Positions 13,919 through 24,647 of a stretch of 64,000 bases of DNA are shown here, one piece after another. The notes under the pieces were generated by a model. The model was given only the letters and a program-made list of their open reading frames with translations. It did no database searches and had not been told where the DNA came from. The stretch is from Kazachstania africana CBS 2517 (Eukaryota > Ascomycota > Saccharomycetes > Saccharomycetales > Saccharomycetaceae): assembly GCF_000304475.1 (NCBI RefSeq), contig NC_018943.1:124001-188000 (forward strand), in the 5' to 3' direction. The translations under genes were made by a program, and so were the position numbers. Each line of letters begins with the position of its first letter. Position 1 is the first letter of the stretch.

Positions 13919-16900
13919 TTAAAGCATTAACAAGAGACATACAAGGCCATAGAAAATGCCATTCACCTCATTACTGTTAGCTATACCACTATATTCCGAC
14001 ATGAAATTACTTGCTTGGCTTTCGACAGAAAATTCTTCCTGAATAACAGTCTTAACAGAACTAAAGCTGCTTTCCGAAGGGTTCGACCTAGACGAACCTG
14101 TCTGCTTGGCTTTATTCGTTTCAGAATGTAAATCTCCCTTGCTTATACTTGAAAATAAAAGTTGTTGATTGTACGTCGTCTTTACATGACTCTTGAAAGA
14201 TGCGGAGGTCGACTTTATATTGGACTCTGGAGTAATTCTTGTGGGAGGTACAGGTACTGCTAATCTAATTTCAACAGTAGAGCCTGCAGTAGCCTGCTCC
14301 GTAGATACTATGGTGGGTGTGGCGCTCAGTGACATCAGGGACGTCAAAGTGTTCATTGATACCTCCCCATTTTCATTGCCAACAGCCCTAGATGAGGGGG
14401 AAGGTGGGTAGGAAATCTTCAAAGAGGACGTGGTATCAAGACCTTTTGGTTCAGAATGAGAAGGGGAAACCTTTGTTCCGTCATGGAAGCTAATTATACT
14501 GGTGGCGTAAGTAACCTTTTCAGTGCTACCTCTCAGGTACTCGAAACGGGAAGTGCCAAAATTATGTTCGGATTTTGCTTTGCTAAATGGAATCCTGGTT
14601 TCTTTCTTTAGTATATGATGTCCTGTCTCTTCCCCTTCAATTGGAGGTGCGCTAATAGGAGTTGTCGTCGATAATAAATGTGATTCCGTAATCACATTAT
14701 CTTCTGTGTCAAAAGAACGAGATAGTGAAGTTGAGCCAAGGGAAGAGACCTTGGAATCAATAGGTGATGTTACTATGACAGAGTATACTGGCGACGAGGA
14801 CGTTACAAGCACATCTTGGAGAGGAACTAAGGAAGAACTAGCAGTGGTAGATCCATGTAGAGAGGCTATATCATTGGATATTGCACTATTTGAGGAACTT
14901 GACATGCTTGAGGAGGAAGAAGGAGGCATCTCCAAGGAGGAAGTAGTAATCGCTGGTTGCGAAGTCTGTGTTGAGGAGGTTATAATAGAATAATCTTCGG
15001 ATGATAGGGTAATGCGGAACGTGGTATCGGTATGGGAAGGAAGAGATGTAATGACGGTATTGGAAGGTTGCGACGTCTCCATTAGAGAAGTAAAAGACAA
15101 AGACGTTTCCGACTGCGTAACTACCGTAGAATGGAAATCTATAGAGACGAAGTCGGAGGAGTAATAAGATTTGTGCGAAGGACTTGTGGATGAAGAGATT
15201 TCAGAAGAACTGGTTCCCAACAGAGCAGAGTTATTTGGTGACGAACTTACATATGAAATACTGGCAGTTGACTGTGAACTCGATGCTATAGAAATGTTAT
15301 GTGAAAAACTCTGTGACGAAATAATATCAGAGGAAATTCTGGTATACCTGTCAGAGGTGCCAGATGAAGAGTCTTTGGATGAAAGAAAAGACGAAAATGG
15401 AGGTGGTAGTGTAGAAGGCGCATCTGAAGATGTTACGGATTGTTCAATACTAGATGAAGGTTGAACTACAGATACAGTAGTGCCTCTTGAAAGACTTTCA
15501 GATGTCACAGCACTTGCTGAGTTTGAATGCACGTTTAGAAGACTGTCAGATGAAGCAGTTGCTCTAGAAGAAAACGTGGATGTGGTAATTATGAGCGAAG
15601 CTGATGGGACAGATGAAAAGGCATCCAATGAGGTGGTATCGGGCAATATGGCACTTGAGGGGCTTGAGGCAGGTCCTGTTGGAGTGATAAATGAACAATC
15701 CGAAGGAATAATGTCTGATGAGACAGAATGCCATAAATAAGAAGTATCTGAGTTGTCAATCAAGGTGGGCTCAGAGGAAACAGTGCTAAACGAAGTACTA
15801 TAAGGTGAGCTGGCACTAGATAAGTGCAGGGACAATGACGTCGAGATAGTGTGCAAAGATTCTTTTGAATGGGTACTAGCAGATAAGAAGCTTTCGCTGG
15901 AACCAGAATCTGACGCCGTGGACCTAACAGAGGAAGACTTAGTCGATGAAACAACAGCGGATGGCTCTGAGGTTGATGGCGTTGAGATATGAAGTAAAGA
16001 GCTACCTGATGGTGTGTAGGATGATGAAAAAGTAATCATTGAGGATATGGCTGATGGGGCAGTTCCTATGGAATAGGAACTCATTTCTGAGGACGCTTTT
16101 GTAAAAGCAACGGAAGATGAAGAAGTTTCAAAGGCTTCCGAACTTCCAGAGCCAACGCTCGTTGAAAAGGTCACCAAAGAATGCGAGCTTGTTGAAAAAC
16201 TCAGTAAGCTGCTCAAAGTACTTGACACTGTCGTGGACGGCAAAGGTGACGAACTTTTTGATACCATATTTTCACTTGATGTGGTAGAAATAATTGTTGA
16301 AGATACTAAAGAAACACCGCTGGTTGAACCCGTTTCTACGCTGCTAGATGCACTTGTCATAGCGGATGGGACGCTAGAGCTTGGTACTGAGGTTTCAGCT
16401 ATGGTACTAGATGATTGCAAGGTTGAGTATGAGCTTGATATTGTCGAGGTCCCGCAAATTTCTACATTATAGAGATCACTTATATCAACACCGTCATCGC
16501 ATTGATAACTCCAAAAATAACCTGGGAAATCCGTTTCTGACCTGCACTGATTATCATAATCATAACATCCCGTTATTAATGTAAACGTGGCTGTTCCCCA
16601 TTCCCAAGTTGAGCTATATTGGCTCGCATCACCTTGTAAATACTCGTATTTGATTTCAAAATTAGGCATCCAAACGATATCGGGGTTGTCGCTAGAGGGC
16701 TCTGCATATACTTCAAATGTGACAGTAAAATGTGTTGGGTCGTCTATTAAATAAGTGTTCTCATTTTTACCATAAAGAACGATTGTAGATTCAGGGCCCT
16801 GGACACCAATAAGTTTTAATGACCATAAATATTTTAGTGCAATTGCCTCTTGGCCTGTCACAGTGACAGTAAGATTGTAAGTATTGGCTCCTGTCCAAAC

Positions 16901-17110
16901 AACAGAGTCTATTGAGAGGTCATAATCCATTATACCATTCAGTTTCTCGTGATATGTGAAGTTCAGATCAGGACAGCCATTTATAATTTGACCACATGTC
17001 TGCTCCTCTCTTTTAGCCAAGTTCACAGGAGGTGTAACACTATCCCATGAAGGTGATGCCGCATTTATCATCCGTAATAAGAAAAGCAATAAAGTTGCTA
17101 GTTGTATCAT
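13919..17110 (-). CDS. FLO11: Flo11-domain cell-surface adhesin (GPI-anchored flocculin)
   Basis: The predicted 1063-residue wall protein should mediate cell-cell and surface adhesion. An N-terminal signal peptide (hydrophobic 4-17, then Ala-Ala-Ser) is followed by a Lys-Arg pair at 33-34 that suits Kex2 cleavage. A Flo11 adhesion domain spans about 39-222. It shows the family features CPDLNF, KYLWSLKLIGV, NENTYLID, WMPNFEI, YLQG and the Cys/aromatic-rich end TDFPGYFWSYQCDD. Residues from about 222 to 1040 are dominated by Ser and Thr, fit for heavy O-mannosylation, without the short exact tandem repeats of S. cerevisiae FLO11. The C-terminus ends in a hydrophobic tail after small residues, as expected for a GPI signal. 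It lies between the alpha cassette and the permease cluster. The domain call is strong; orthology to S. cerevisiae FLO11 itself is not shown. Confidence 0.92.
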   Translation of the reverse strand: MIQLATLLLFLLRMINAASPSWDSVTPPVNLAKREEQTCGQIINGCPDLNFTYHEKLNGIMDYDLSIDSVVWTGANTYNLTVTVTGQEAIALKYLWSLKLIGVQGPESTIVLYGKNENTYLIDDPTHFTVTFEVYAEPSSDNPDIVWMPNFEIKYEYLQGDASQYSSTWEWGTATFTLITGCYDYDNQCRSETDFPGYFWSYQCDDGVDISDLYNVEICGTSTISSSYSTLQSSSTIAETSVPSSSVPSAMTSASSSVETGSTSGVSLVSSTIISTTSSENMVSKSSSPLPSTTVSSTLSSLLSFSTSSHSLVTFSTSVGSGSSEAFETSSSSVAFTKASSEMSSYSIGTAPSAISSMITFSSSYTPSGSSLLHISTPSTSEPSAVVSSTKSSSVRSTASDSGSSESFLSASTHSKESLHTISTSLSLHLSSASSPYSTSFSTVSSEPTLIDNSDTSYLWHSVSSDIIPSDCSFITPTGPASSPSSAILPDTTSLDAFSSVPSASLIITTSTFSSRATASSDSLLNVHSNSASAVTSESLSRGTTVSVVQPSSSIEQSVTSSDAPSTLPPPFSSFLSSKDSSSGTSDRYTRISSDIISSQSFSHNISIASSSQSTASISYVSSSPNNSALLGTSSSEISSSTSPSHKSYYSSDFVSIDFHSTVVTQSETSLSFTSLMETSQPSNTVITSLPSHTDTTFRITLSSEDYSIITSSTQTSQPAITTSSLEMPPSSSSSMSSSSNSAISNDIASLHGSTTASSSLVPLQDVLVTSSSPVYSVIVTSPIDSKVSSLGSTSLSRSFDTEDNVITESHLLSTTTPISAPPIEGEETGHHILKKETRIPFSKAKSEHNFGTSRFEYLRGSTEKVTYATSIISFHDGTKVSPSHSEPKGLDTTSSLKISYPPSPSSRAVGNENGEVSMNTLTSLMSLSATPTIVSTEQATAGSTVEIRLAVPVPPTRITPESNIKSTSASFKSHVKTTYNQQLLFSSISKGDLHSETNKAKQTGSSRSNPSESSFSSVKTVIQEEFSVESQASNFMSEYSGIANSNEVNGIFYGLVCLLLML

Positions 17111-18940
17111 ATTGAATTGTATGACTTGAAGAATGTGAAGAAATCCAAAATGGAATGAAGAAAGGTAGAAGCGAAGACTTGATAATCAAAAGGCAGCCCT
17201 ATTAAATACTATTTTCAATGGCAAAATAACATGATGACCAAGCGCTCATCAGGAATTTGGGAGAAGAGCATTCTTTACATTTTGGGCAATAAAAATTCAG
17301 CTAACTTTAACAGTAGAGTAACAAAATCACCTTTCATACTAATACTGAGTGAATGCTGCAAACTGCAGTTTATTGTCCTAGTTTAAGACGGGAAGGGAAG
17401 AAATAAAGCAATAAATTAATTCCTGCATGGCCTTTTCGTTTAATGTCATCCAAAACAAAACTGCTTATGCAACAGTAAAGAGAGGAGTATCCCAAAATTA
17501 TTATGCAAGTACTCGTATTACTGTGCCGAGCAAAGTGTTTACTATGCATGGAAATTCATGTTCTACCTTGGTTTTTACTTTGATAAAAGAGCATATGATA
17601 GTACTAATTTTTTCTAATAAAAGTAGTTTTGAGCTCTTTTTAAAAATATGCACATATGCACTTTTCTATGATTCCGCCTGAGAAAGAGCTGAATAAGCTA
17701 TAAAGACGATGCGTCAATTTATTTTATTAACGTTAATCAACTGCGTAGATCAAGGAGGAAAAAATAGCGGACAGGACGATGAACGGGGAAGAACAGTACG
17801 GCGCCATATGAGTCCACTGGAAGAGGGAGTGCAGGGACGCAAATCTCTGTGTATTATGACAACAACTGGTGCCACATTTTTTATGCACATTCTTTGCCTA
17901 TCTAATAAGAAAAAAGGGCCAGACTTGCACTTTTATTTTCTCATCAGGCCCGGTAATATTCCTTTTTCAAGCAATGTTTGCTTAACAAACCATGGTGAAA
18001 TAAGTCAACTTCACAGGGAGGGTATAAAAGTTGTCAGAGCCAACTTCGAATACTTTACTTGAACAATAGACTTGTTCATTCCATTTGCTCACCGATACAC
18101 CTCAACTGTTAGCAATTGAAAAACAGGAGTATTTTGGATAGTATGCATGTCGCAAAAGGCATTCTCGTGATGAAATTGATTGAAGATGCTTGCATGATAG
18201 GCTGACTTGTTTATTTGATGGACGCCCTGCCACATACTTCTAAAAAAAATGCAAAAAAGGACGTCATGGTTCGATGCAGATGAAGTGAAGTCCTCCGGCG
18301 TCATATTATTTGTCAATTCAATGAAAGTGGAAAAAAAGCCATTCGTAAGAGTAGGAGGAACCTTCAAGGAAGCTGCATGATTTCCCATTGTACTCGAGAC
18401 TGATCCTCTTTTTTTCCTAGGGAGGAGAAGTAATATCAATTCACACAATAGAATTGTTTTTTTAGTTTCTTCACTTTGCTAGATTAGAGTTCTAGAAACA
18501 CTATTTTTTACTAGTGGAAGACTAATGTTTACTTTTTCACGTGTTTGCTACAGATAACTGCGTTATGCAAAGTGGAATGGTTAGCGCGTGGTGCCTCCCG
18601 AACACTGAGAATGTATTGCTATTTTTATCTTTTTCCTTCAATGATTGCACCTCACATTCCAATGTGCACCATTGATTAACGTAGTAAACTAAGAAGTAAA
18701 AGAGCACGTAAGAGATAAGAGCTATTTTAAAATCTTGTGCCTTAATTGAATGAAATTAAAAATTACTTTTTTTGATTAGAGAATTACATAATTAGTAAAT
18801 AAAAGCGGTTTTCTTTTCGAAAAAAATCATTAAAATGTTGAGAAAAGATTTTAGAAAATTATGTGAGCTCATCAAGCTTCACTGAAATAAACTGGCATTT
18901 GATTATCAAAAACAAAAAAAATTCAATAATCTTTCGTTCA
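17111..18940. other. Upstream region of the adhesin gene
   Basis: This 1.8 kb lies between the adhesin start and the 3' end of the first permease gene. Small open frames at 17709-18062 (+) and 18089-18448 (-) show no family resemblance and are probably chance. FLO11 promoters in S. cerevisiae are also long (over 2 kb) and heavily regulated, so a regulatory role is reasonable, but I identify no specific site. Confidence 0.45.
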
Positions 18941-20647
18941 TTATGAGAAGATTCTCTTGTAAATTGGCTTTTCATCTTGAGTAAAAGCAGCTTCATCGTA
19001 AGCAGCATCTCTTCTTGATGGTGGTATCCAGCTAGCAGACTTCCATGGTAGGACACCTTCTTCCCACATTGTGTTGACTTCTTCTAGAGTCAAACCCTTT
19101 GTTTCTGGAACGAAGAAGAAAACGTAGAACCAGGCGACACATAAACAGCCCATGAAGACGTAACCGTAGTAGAAGTTGATGGCACCCGTAATGAATGGAG
19201 TGAAAAAACTGATCAAGAAATTCCAGAACCAGTTAGCACCGACCGAAATAGCCATACCTTTAGCCTTAACTCTCAATGGGAATGTCTCAGAGACAATAAC
19301 GTAAGCGATTGGAGCCCAAGTGGTAGCAAAACAGAAGATGTAGAAACAGGTGAAGACAATCATACAATTACCTGCACCTTTAGAGCTTGGCTGATCCATA
19401 CCGTTAGGGTACAATCTAGTGACACCAACGGATGCATAAACCACCATACAACACATCATAGTGGCAGCACCCCATAATAGACATCTACGACGACCAAATC
19501 TTTCGACAAAGTAGATACCAAAGAAGGTAGAAACGAAATTGACAACACCAATAATAATTGATGTTTCGAAAGAGTCTTCAAGACCGACAGATTTGAAAAT
19601 TGTGGTACCGTAGTAGAAGAAATAGTTGGCACCAGTCAATTGTTGTAAAGTTTGAATACAAACACCCATAATTAAACGTTGTAAAACCTTACCCCTTGGA
19701 GAGAATAATTCACCCCAAGATGCGGTACCAGCTAATCTTTCAGCTTCAATACCGGCGGTGATTAATTCAACTTCAGATGTGACAGCTGGGTCTTCAGTAC
19801 TAATCTTGTTAGATCTTGCAATTGATCCCTTGGCATCTTCAACTCTACCGACCTCCAATAGATAACGTGGGGATTCTGGAGCGAAGAACATAGCGGCAAT
19901 CATAAATAAGGCCCATGCAAAACCTAAACCTAATGGAACTCTCCATTGAACAGAGTTGGAGTAACTTTTAGTACCATAGTTAGTACAGTAACCTAAGAAA
20001 ATACCTAAAGTAATCATTAATTGATAACAGGACACTAAAGTACCTCTTAAATGCTTTGGAGAAATTTCTGAAATGAATAATGGGGAGTAGACAGCAATAC
20101 CACCGACACCCAAACCGGCAATAATTCTACCGATGAAATATTGGTACCACTTGTCAATGGAGGCAATTGAAATAACAATACCGACAATATATACGATAGT
20201 GACAATGACTAGAGCAATTCTGCGGCCATATTGGTCACCTAGTTTTGAGAAAGCGATACCACCAATAGCACAACCGATATTGAAAATAGAGACCATCAAA
20301 CCAGTTCTTACTCTTGACAAGTAGTAAGTACCATCTGAATGTTGCATTCCGAATCTTCTTAAGAAGTCAGTTTGGGCGACAAAACCTGAAATAGTACCGG
20401 TATCCCAACCAAAAATGAAACCACCAAAAGCGATCATTAAACATATTAAAGAGACTGTGATATATGCAGAAGCTGGCCTCTTTGGAATTTCAACGACTGG
20501 TTCTTGTTCCTGTGGGGGGTATTCCCTAGCATTATCTGATTCAAGTTTATTTGAATTATTAGACATTACTGAGTGGCTTCCAGTTTCTGAGCCCGTTGAA
20601 TTTAGCGGCCTAACAGCCTTTGTAGCATTAAAATTAGTATCTGACAT
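18941..20647 (-). CDS. HXT: Hexose transporter, Hxt family (copy 1)
   Basis: Facilitative glucose/fructose permease of the plasma membrane, major facilitator superfamily, 12 membrane segments, 568 residues. The start is the ATG at 20645-20647 (MSDTNF). The frame stays open seven codons further to a TTG, which I ignore. Residues 1-62 form the cytosolic tail. Signature [14 protein letters not shown] is at 75-88 (TM1), PESPRYL at 257-263, QQLTG at 335-339 (TM7), and [10 protein letters not shown] near the C-terminus. The TM10 pair that separates Gal2 from glucose carriers reads Phe/Tyr ([12 protein letters not shown]), the glucose-type state. The C-terminal tail ([16 protein letters not shown]) resembles S. 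cerevisiae Hxt1/Hxt3-type proteins. It is most similar to copy 2, with shared patches such as the region around 20190-20280. Exact orthology within the family is not assigned. Confidence 0.95.
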   Translation of the reverse strand: MSDTNFNATKAVRPLNSTGSETGSHSVMSNNSNKLESDNAREYPPQEQEPVVEIPKRPASAYITVSLICLMIAFGGFIFGWDTGTISGFVAQTDFLRRFGMQHSDGTYYLSRVRTGLMVSIFNIGCAIGGIAFSKLGDQYGRRIALVIVTIVYIVGIVISIASIDKWYQYFIGRIIAGLGVGGIAVYSPLFISEISPKHLRGTLVSCYQLMITLGIFLGYCTNYGTKSYSNSVQWRVPLGLGFAWALFMIAAMFFAPESPRYLLEVGRVEDAKGSIARSNKISTEDPAVTSEVELITAGIEAERLAGTASWGELFSPRGKVLQRLIMGVCIQTLQQLTGANYFFYYGTTIFKSVGLEDSFETSIIIGVVNFVSTFFGIYFVERFGRRRCLLWGAATMMCCMVVYASVGVTRLYPNGMDQPSSKGAGNCMIVFTCFYIFCFATTWAPIAYVIVSETFPLRVKAKGMAISVGANWFWNFLISFFTPFITGAINFYYGYVFMGCLCVAWFYVFFFVPETKGLTLEEVNTMWEEGVLPWKSASWIPPSRRDAAYDEAAFTQDEKPIYKRIFS

Positions 20648-20996
20648 AGTTGTGATATTTGAAATCAACTATTCTTATTTGATATTGTACTGATGGGGGA
20701 GAAAAAAATCAAAGATTAAATTTGAATGTGTAGTTTTCCTAGTCTCTTTTTATATCATTTTTCTCGAAGCATTGCATGTCCACTATTAATAAACTCCTTA
20801 AGGGAGCATACTCTGTTTCATTGATATCGAGAGCTTCTGGATGTGCCACTGAAAACAAAAATGGAATCGTGTTGGAAAGGAGAAAAAGAGCAGAATCTAT
20901 CCAAGTGGGCTACTCGAACCTTATTTTCTTTTCCTCTTTATAGACTATATCACGGTTGCACTACTTCTTTTTTTTTATTGCACATAAAAGATGACG

Positions 20997-21302
20997 TCTT
21001 CCGTATAGCGAGCGGTATCTCTCCGTCAGCACTACCATCTCTCCTGTTTCCATTTATTTTGCTGCAGTCAAATCACGGAACAATTTTTGTTTCTGCCATC
21101 TCCGGGAGAGACAAAGTCATCGAGAAATAATAAGCCGGGAAAATCGGGGTTTGTTTCACGCCGTGCGGTGCCTTCTCTGCCGATCCGTTTTTTCTTCTTC
21201 CTTTGTCCATGCGATTCACCCAATATTGGATGTCACTCCTTTCGGAATAACTTATTTTGGCACATTGATTTTGTGGCCAGCCGTGCATTCCACATTCATC
21301 CG
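20997..21302. promoter_or_regulatory. Cluster of Rgt1-type sites upstream of permease copy 1
   Basis: Four matches to the Rgt1 consensus CGGANNA occur in about 300 bp, starting 350 bp upstream of the ATG: 20997-21003 (complement CGGAAGA), 21076-21082 (CGGAACA), 21243-21249 (CGGAATA) and 21296-21302 (complement CGGATGA). Rgt1 clusters repress HXT genes until glucose is present in S. cerevisiae, so glucose induction is a reasonable inference. Single or paired matches also occur upstream of copy 2 (28559-28565, 28648-28654), copy 3 (31272-31278), copy 4 (38976-38982), copy 5 (43772-43778) and copy 6 (48068-48074, 48126-48132, 48640-48646). Confidence 0.5.
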
Positions 21303-23134
21303 CCCGAAAGTTTTCATAAATAGAATGCAATTAAGGGAGGCAGACGGTACACGGAGTGGTAACCATACAGTATAGTGGGAATCCAAGTATTGTCGTTTAT
21401 TGTTTGCATGTGCGCTTCGAATGAAACCGTAGAGATGTTCTTACTGCTTTACAAAGCAAATTTGTAATTGGATCCAACTGTTTCGTCTTTTCTTATTATC
21501 GCCGTATACTTCTTTTAAGTGACGTTATGATAAAGAGGAGGAGCTAACTTGTTAGGGCTTTAAGCAAGAGAGGGATGCTTGCCGCTTACAGTTTAGTATC
21601 TTCATTCTGTATTGAGAAGCATGTGCTGCAGAATTGAAGTCAGCCAACTGATCCCCTCACATAATTCAAGCATATCCAAGCACCTGTTTCCTGGTTTGGT
21701 GGAAGAGTCACCTTGTGATTCCGTTACCTATGTATCAAGATACGATATATTAAAAGTCTCGAGGCTATATGCTCGAGAGGAGTTAAGATATTAATTTACT
21801 TGTAGATTCTTGCGACACTCTCACATTGCAATTTTCTGTTTAAGGAAAAACTACTCTGTGCACATTACTTTTTGCCCATAACACCCTCTCCATCTTACTT
21901 TATAGTACCAGAAGGAGGCCCCTCTAACACATGTTTTACCAAAATCGAATCCGGGCGCTATTCAGAGGAGTTTATTTTTCCTACTACTAATAGAGGCCTT
22001 CGTTTTTTGAGTCTTCTCGGTGATTCTTTTTTCTATTCTTACGCAAATCGTCAACCACTAGAAATAATATTTTTTGTAGATTTTATTCGTTGGCAAACAA
22101 GTAACAGTATTTTATTTTCGAGAGTAGGTATGAGTATAACTAAAATCCTTATACAACGTGTAATCATTTAATGTGTATTACAGAGAGATTGATAAAAAGA
22201 TACTTCTAGTCCAGCTTTCGAAGCAATTATTCTGACTCTAAGAATGGGAACTTTCTAGTTTGAATTAAGTTTTGTTTATTCTAGTAGAAATTATGACAAA
22301 TATTTTTTACCTTTGCATTTTATACCCTGGGTATATGTTTCAGGGCAAGATGGATCATAACATCCATCATATTTTAGCTTAGCAATACTGAAGAATATAC
22401 AAGTTTTTCAAAGTTCGCCTTTGGCTGCCAGGAAAAAAGTATTCATGATGACTGAATTTCAAGCACATGTTGCGGCAATTTCAAATGTTGGAAAAAAAAA
22501 AGTATAGCCCTCGAATTAATATCTCTGTGTGCTGTTCTTCTGCTTGAACTTGTTACCTTATGTGCATCTCGGTTGAAGCAGTATAACACCGAACTACATG
22601 GTTAAGCATCCACTATTGTCAGAAATCGGCTCGCAAATGGTTTTGCCAGATTTTTGGATCATTAGCAGCCGATGTTTCAATAACCTAAATAACTTATAAA
22701 GAGCATTGACATTTTGTCAAAGACAACATGGTTCTCCCCGGTAAACACAGACACCTTGACCATATGGGAAAGGATAGATCGTAGGATTGCAAATGGGGGA
22801 AATTCTAACAGTTCAACACTTTTCCTGCTGGGTAATACATACCGGTAGAATGATGGCCAAGTCTAGCATGCCTGTTGATGGTTATATTATTTTGTTCGAT
22901 TGCTTGAAACAACTTATAAGTATCACCACATCCTAGGAAGTAGAATTGGTTTTCACATGATAGTGTTCCAAAAAAGTTTTCAAAGTAGAAGTGTCAAAGC
23001 AGAAAGTCACTGGCTATGCATTGCTAACTTGTTATTCTTAAATATTATGTTACAGGGAAAAGTACAGCTGATGGCAATTCTACTTCCGTTTGGGTTTTGT
23101 CCGTTCCAAGTCATGAACAGCAGCGGCTAAAACA

Positions 23135-23280
23135 GACCTGACGGTATAACTATAGTTAAAAGCGTATCAATAGCCCAATTCTTTCATTTATTTAGCTCTA
23201 AAATGAATACAAAGTTAAAAACAAATATGACAGAGAACTCCTTTCCATAACGTGGAACTTTTCGATATGAATAAAGTTGC
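23135..23280 (+). repeat. Diverged dispersed repeat, unit 1
   Basis: About 146 bp matching 24240-24390 in the same orientation. The first 40 bases are nearly the same (shared core GTATAACTATAG, then AAAAGCGTATCAA), and a second similar block (ACAAATATGAC, then GGAA, then AAAGTTGC) follows at the same spacing. It lies 1.1 kb before unit 2 and upstream of a tRNA gene, where Ty insertions collect in yeasts. An old LTR or other mobile-element end is plausible but not shown. Confidence 0.55.
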
Positions 23281-24112
23281 TTTCACGTAACCTTTTTGGT
23301 GGACCGAGATTGTCATGGATCTACAGTACTATAGCGCAAATATCCAGACTGCACTATTATGGATCGGTAAGTGAGAACGAGAAATGTCAACACAACGGCC
23401 TACCATGACAAGAAAATTCGCTACTTGTATAAATAGACCGAACCTATACAACAGCATACAAGTACAAGTTAACGACTTTCATCATGTCATCGACAACAGT
23501 GTCATGAATTTATAAGAGATAAACCAGACTTGACCTAGTATCGAGAGAACATTTTTTCCCCTCTTATTGAAGATATTTTTTGTATTGAAAAATACAGGAC
23601 AAGTATCGGTTTTTAACGTATAATGCAACACTAATTCAATACTAATTCACATATTATTTTGTTTCGTATATTAAATTTGCTGGGAATGACATTATACTGA
23701 CATTTCAATCTTTTGATAGTTAGAATGACAAATTTAGAATGTTATGGAAGGATTGAACAATAAATATGGCGCTATAAGCACGACTACATATTATTATGCA
23801 ATAAATATGGCGATAATTATTACAACGTATTGAGTAATAAATCTACATGATAATTGATATAAATCAAAATATGTTGGAAAAAGTATAAATACTCAGGTGA
23901 ACACTGAAGTTTGGCCAACTTTGTATCACCTTATATTATGTTATATTATAGTTTATTTTATATATAACCAGTGCATTATTTGGTATAACCACTGATTAAT
24001 AAGAATTACTTCACTAACTTGACTGACCTTAAACAAAAATGAACACAATGAACGAAAATAATATAAAGGGATCATCCTCTGATCTTCCTTCACGTCATTT
24101 ATATATTAAAAA

Positions 24113-24285
24113 GACAAGCTTTTGATGCGCTTTCAGCTATAGTTATACGACCAGATCGATTTCCACGCTCTCTGTCCCTAAACTAGAATATACACAAGCC
24201 GCATCATATTCTAGTTTAGGGACGGAGAGCTTGGAAATCGATCTGATCGTATAACTATAGCTAAAAGCGTATCAAATAGCTTGTC
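24113..24285. repeat. Near-perfect 173 bp hairpin (inverted repeat)
   Basis: Left arm 24113-24191 and right arm 24206-24285 are reverse complements over about 79 positions, with roughly five mismatches and a 2-base indel, around a 14-base loop (24192-24205). The right arm runs into repeat unit 2, so the left arm is an inverted copy of the beginning of that repeat. A palindrome this long is unusual in yeast intergenic DNA. It could be a miniature inverted-repeat element, two element ends joined head to head, or the source of a structured RNA. Confidence 0.8.
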
Positions 24286-24390
24286 CCTTTTTTATTATAT
24301 AAAATTATAAAGTAAGATAAAAGATTAAGAACAAATATGACGAAGAATTCCTTTTTATAGTGTGGAATTCTTCAAGATGACAAAAGTTGC
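24240..24390 (+). repeat. Diverged dispersed repeat, unit 2
   Basis: The second copy of the repeat at 23135-23280, in the same orientation, ending about 175 bp before the tRNA-Leu gene. Its first 46 bases belong to the right arm of the hairpin. The alignment to unit 1 holds over the whole length with scattered substitutions and small gaps, so the duplication is old while the hairpin arms are much more alike. Confidence 0.55.
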
Positions 24391-24564
24391 GTCTATGAAA
24401 AGTTTTCACTAATATTCAACCAAAATCAATAATGTGAAATATTTAATTTAATCAATTGAACAGCGGGTGTCTAGGTTTTGATTCTGGGAAAACAGTCACA
24501 CGAATTTAGAGCTTAATGTTGTATTTTCCCAGTCTATGTTACAACAAATTTTGTCAGATAACAT

Positions 24565-24647
24565 GGAGGGTTGGCCGAGTGGTCTAAGGCGGCAGACTTA
24601 AGATCTGTTGGACGGTGTCCGCGCGAGTTCGAACCTCGCATCCTTCA
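24565..24647 (+). tRNA. tRNA-Leu (anticodon UAA)
   Basis: The 83-base gene folds as a class II leucine tRNA. The 5' acceptor strand GGAGGGT pairs with ATCCTTC near the 3' end, with A as discriminator. The D-arm is GGCCGAGTGGTCTAAGGC, the anticodon loop CTTAAGA carries TAA, a long variable arm follows, and the T-arm is GAGTTCGAACCTC. There is no intron. A run of six T at 24651-24656 serves as the Pol III terminator. The same 83 bases recur at 56679-56761 on the other strand. Confidence 0.97.

Noticed and set aside
14193..16472. Four open frames of 72-97 codons on the plus strand rich in Glu, Asp and Val
   Set aside because: They are antisense to the Ser/Thr-rich stalk of the adhesin; the composition is what reversed Ser/Thr codons give.
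17709..18448. Open frames of 117 and 119 codons upstream of the adhesin
   Set aside because: No family resemblance, no start context or composition that differs from the spacer.
20645..20668. Longer N-terminus of permease copy 1 from a TTG (likewise 31129, 39667, 56559, 59660 and 61214 for other genes)
   Set aside because: Yeast genes start at ATG in nearly all cases and the family alignments begin near the internal ATG chosen here.
22466..22478. CCGCAACA on the minus strand, the HO core
   Set aside because: An 8-base match is expected by chance in 64 kb and there is no cassette around it.
23872..24010. Possible LTR beginning TGTTGG with a TATAAATA nearby, upstream of the tRNA
   Set aside because: Position and start suit a Ty LTR, but I found no matching end, no second copy and no primer-binding site, so it is not annotated.
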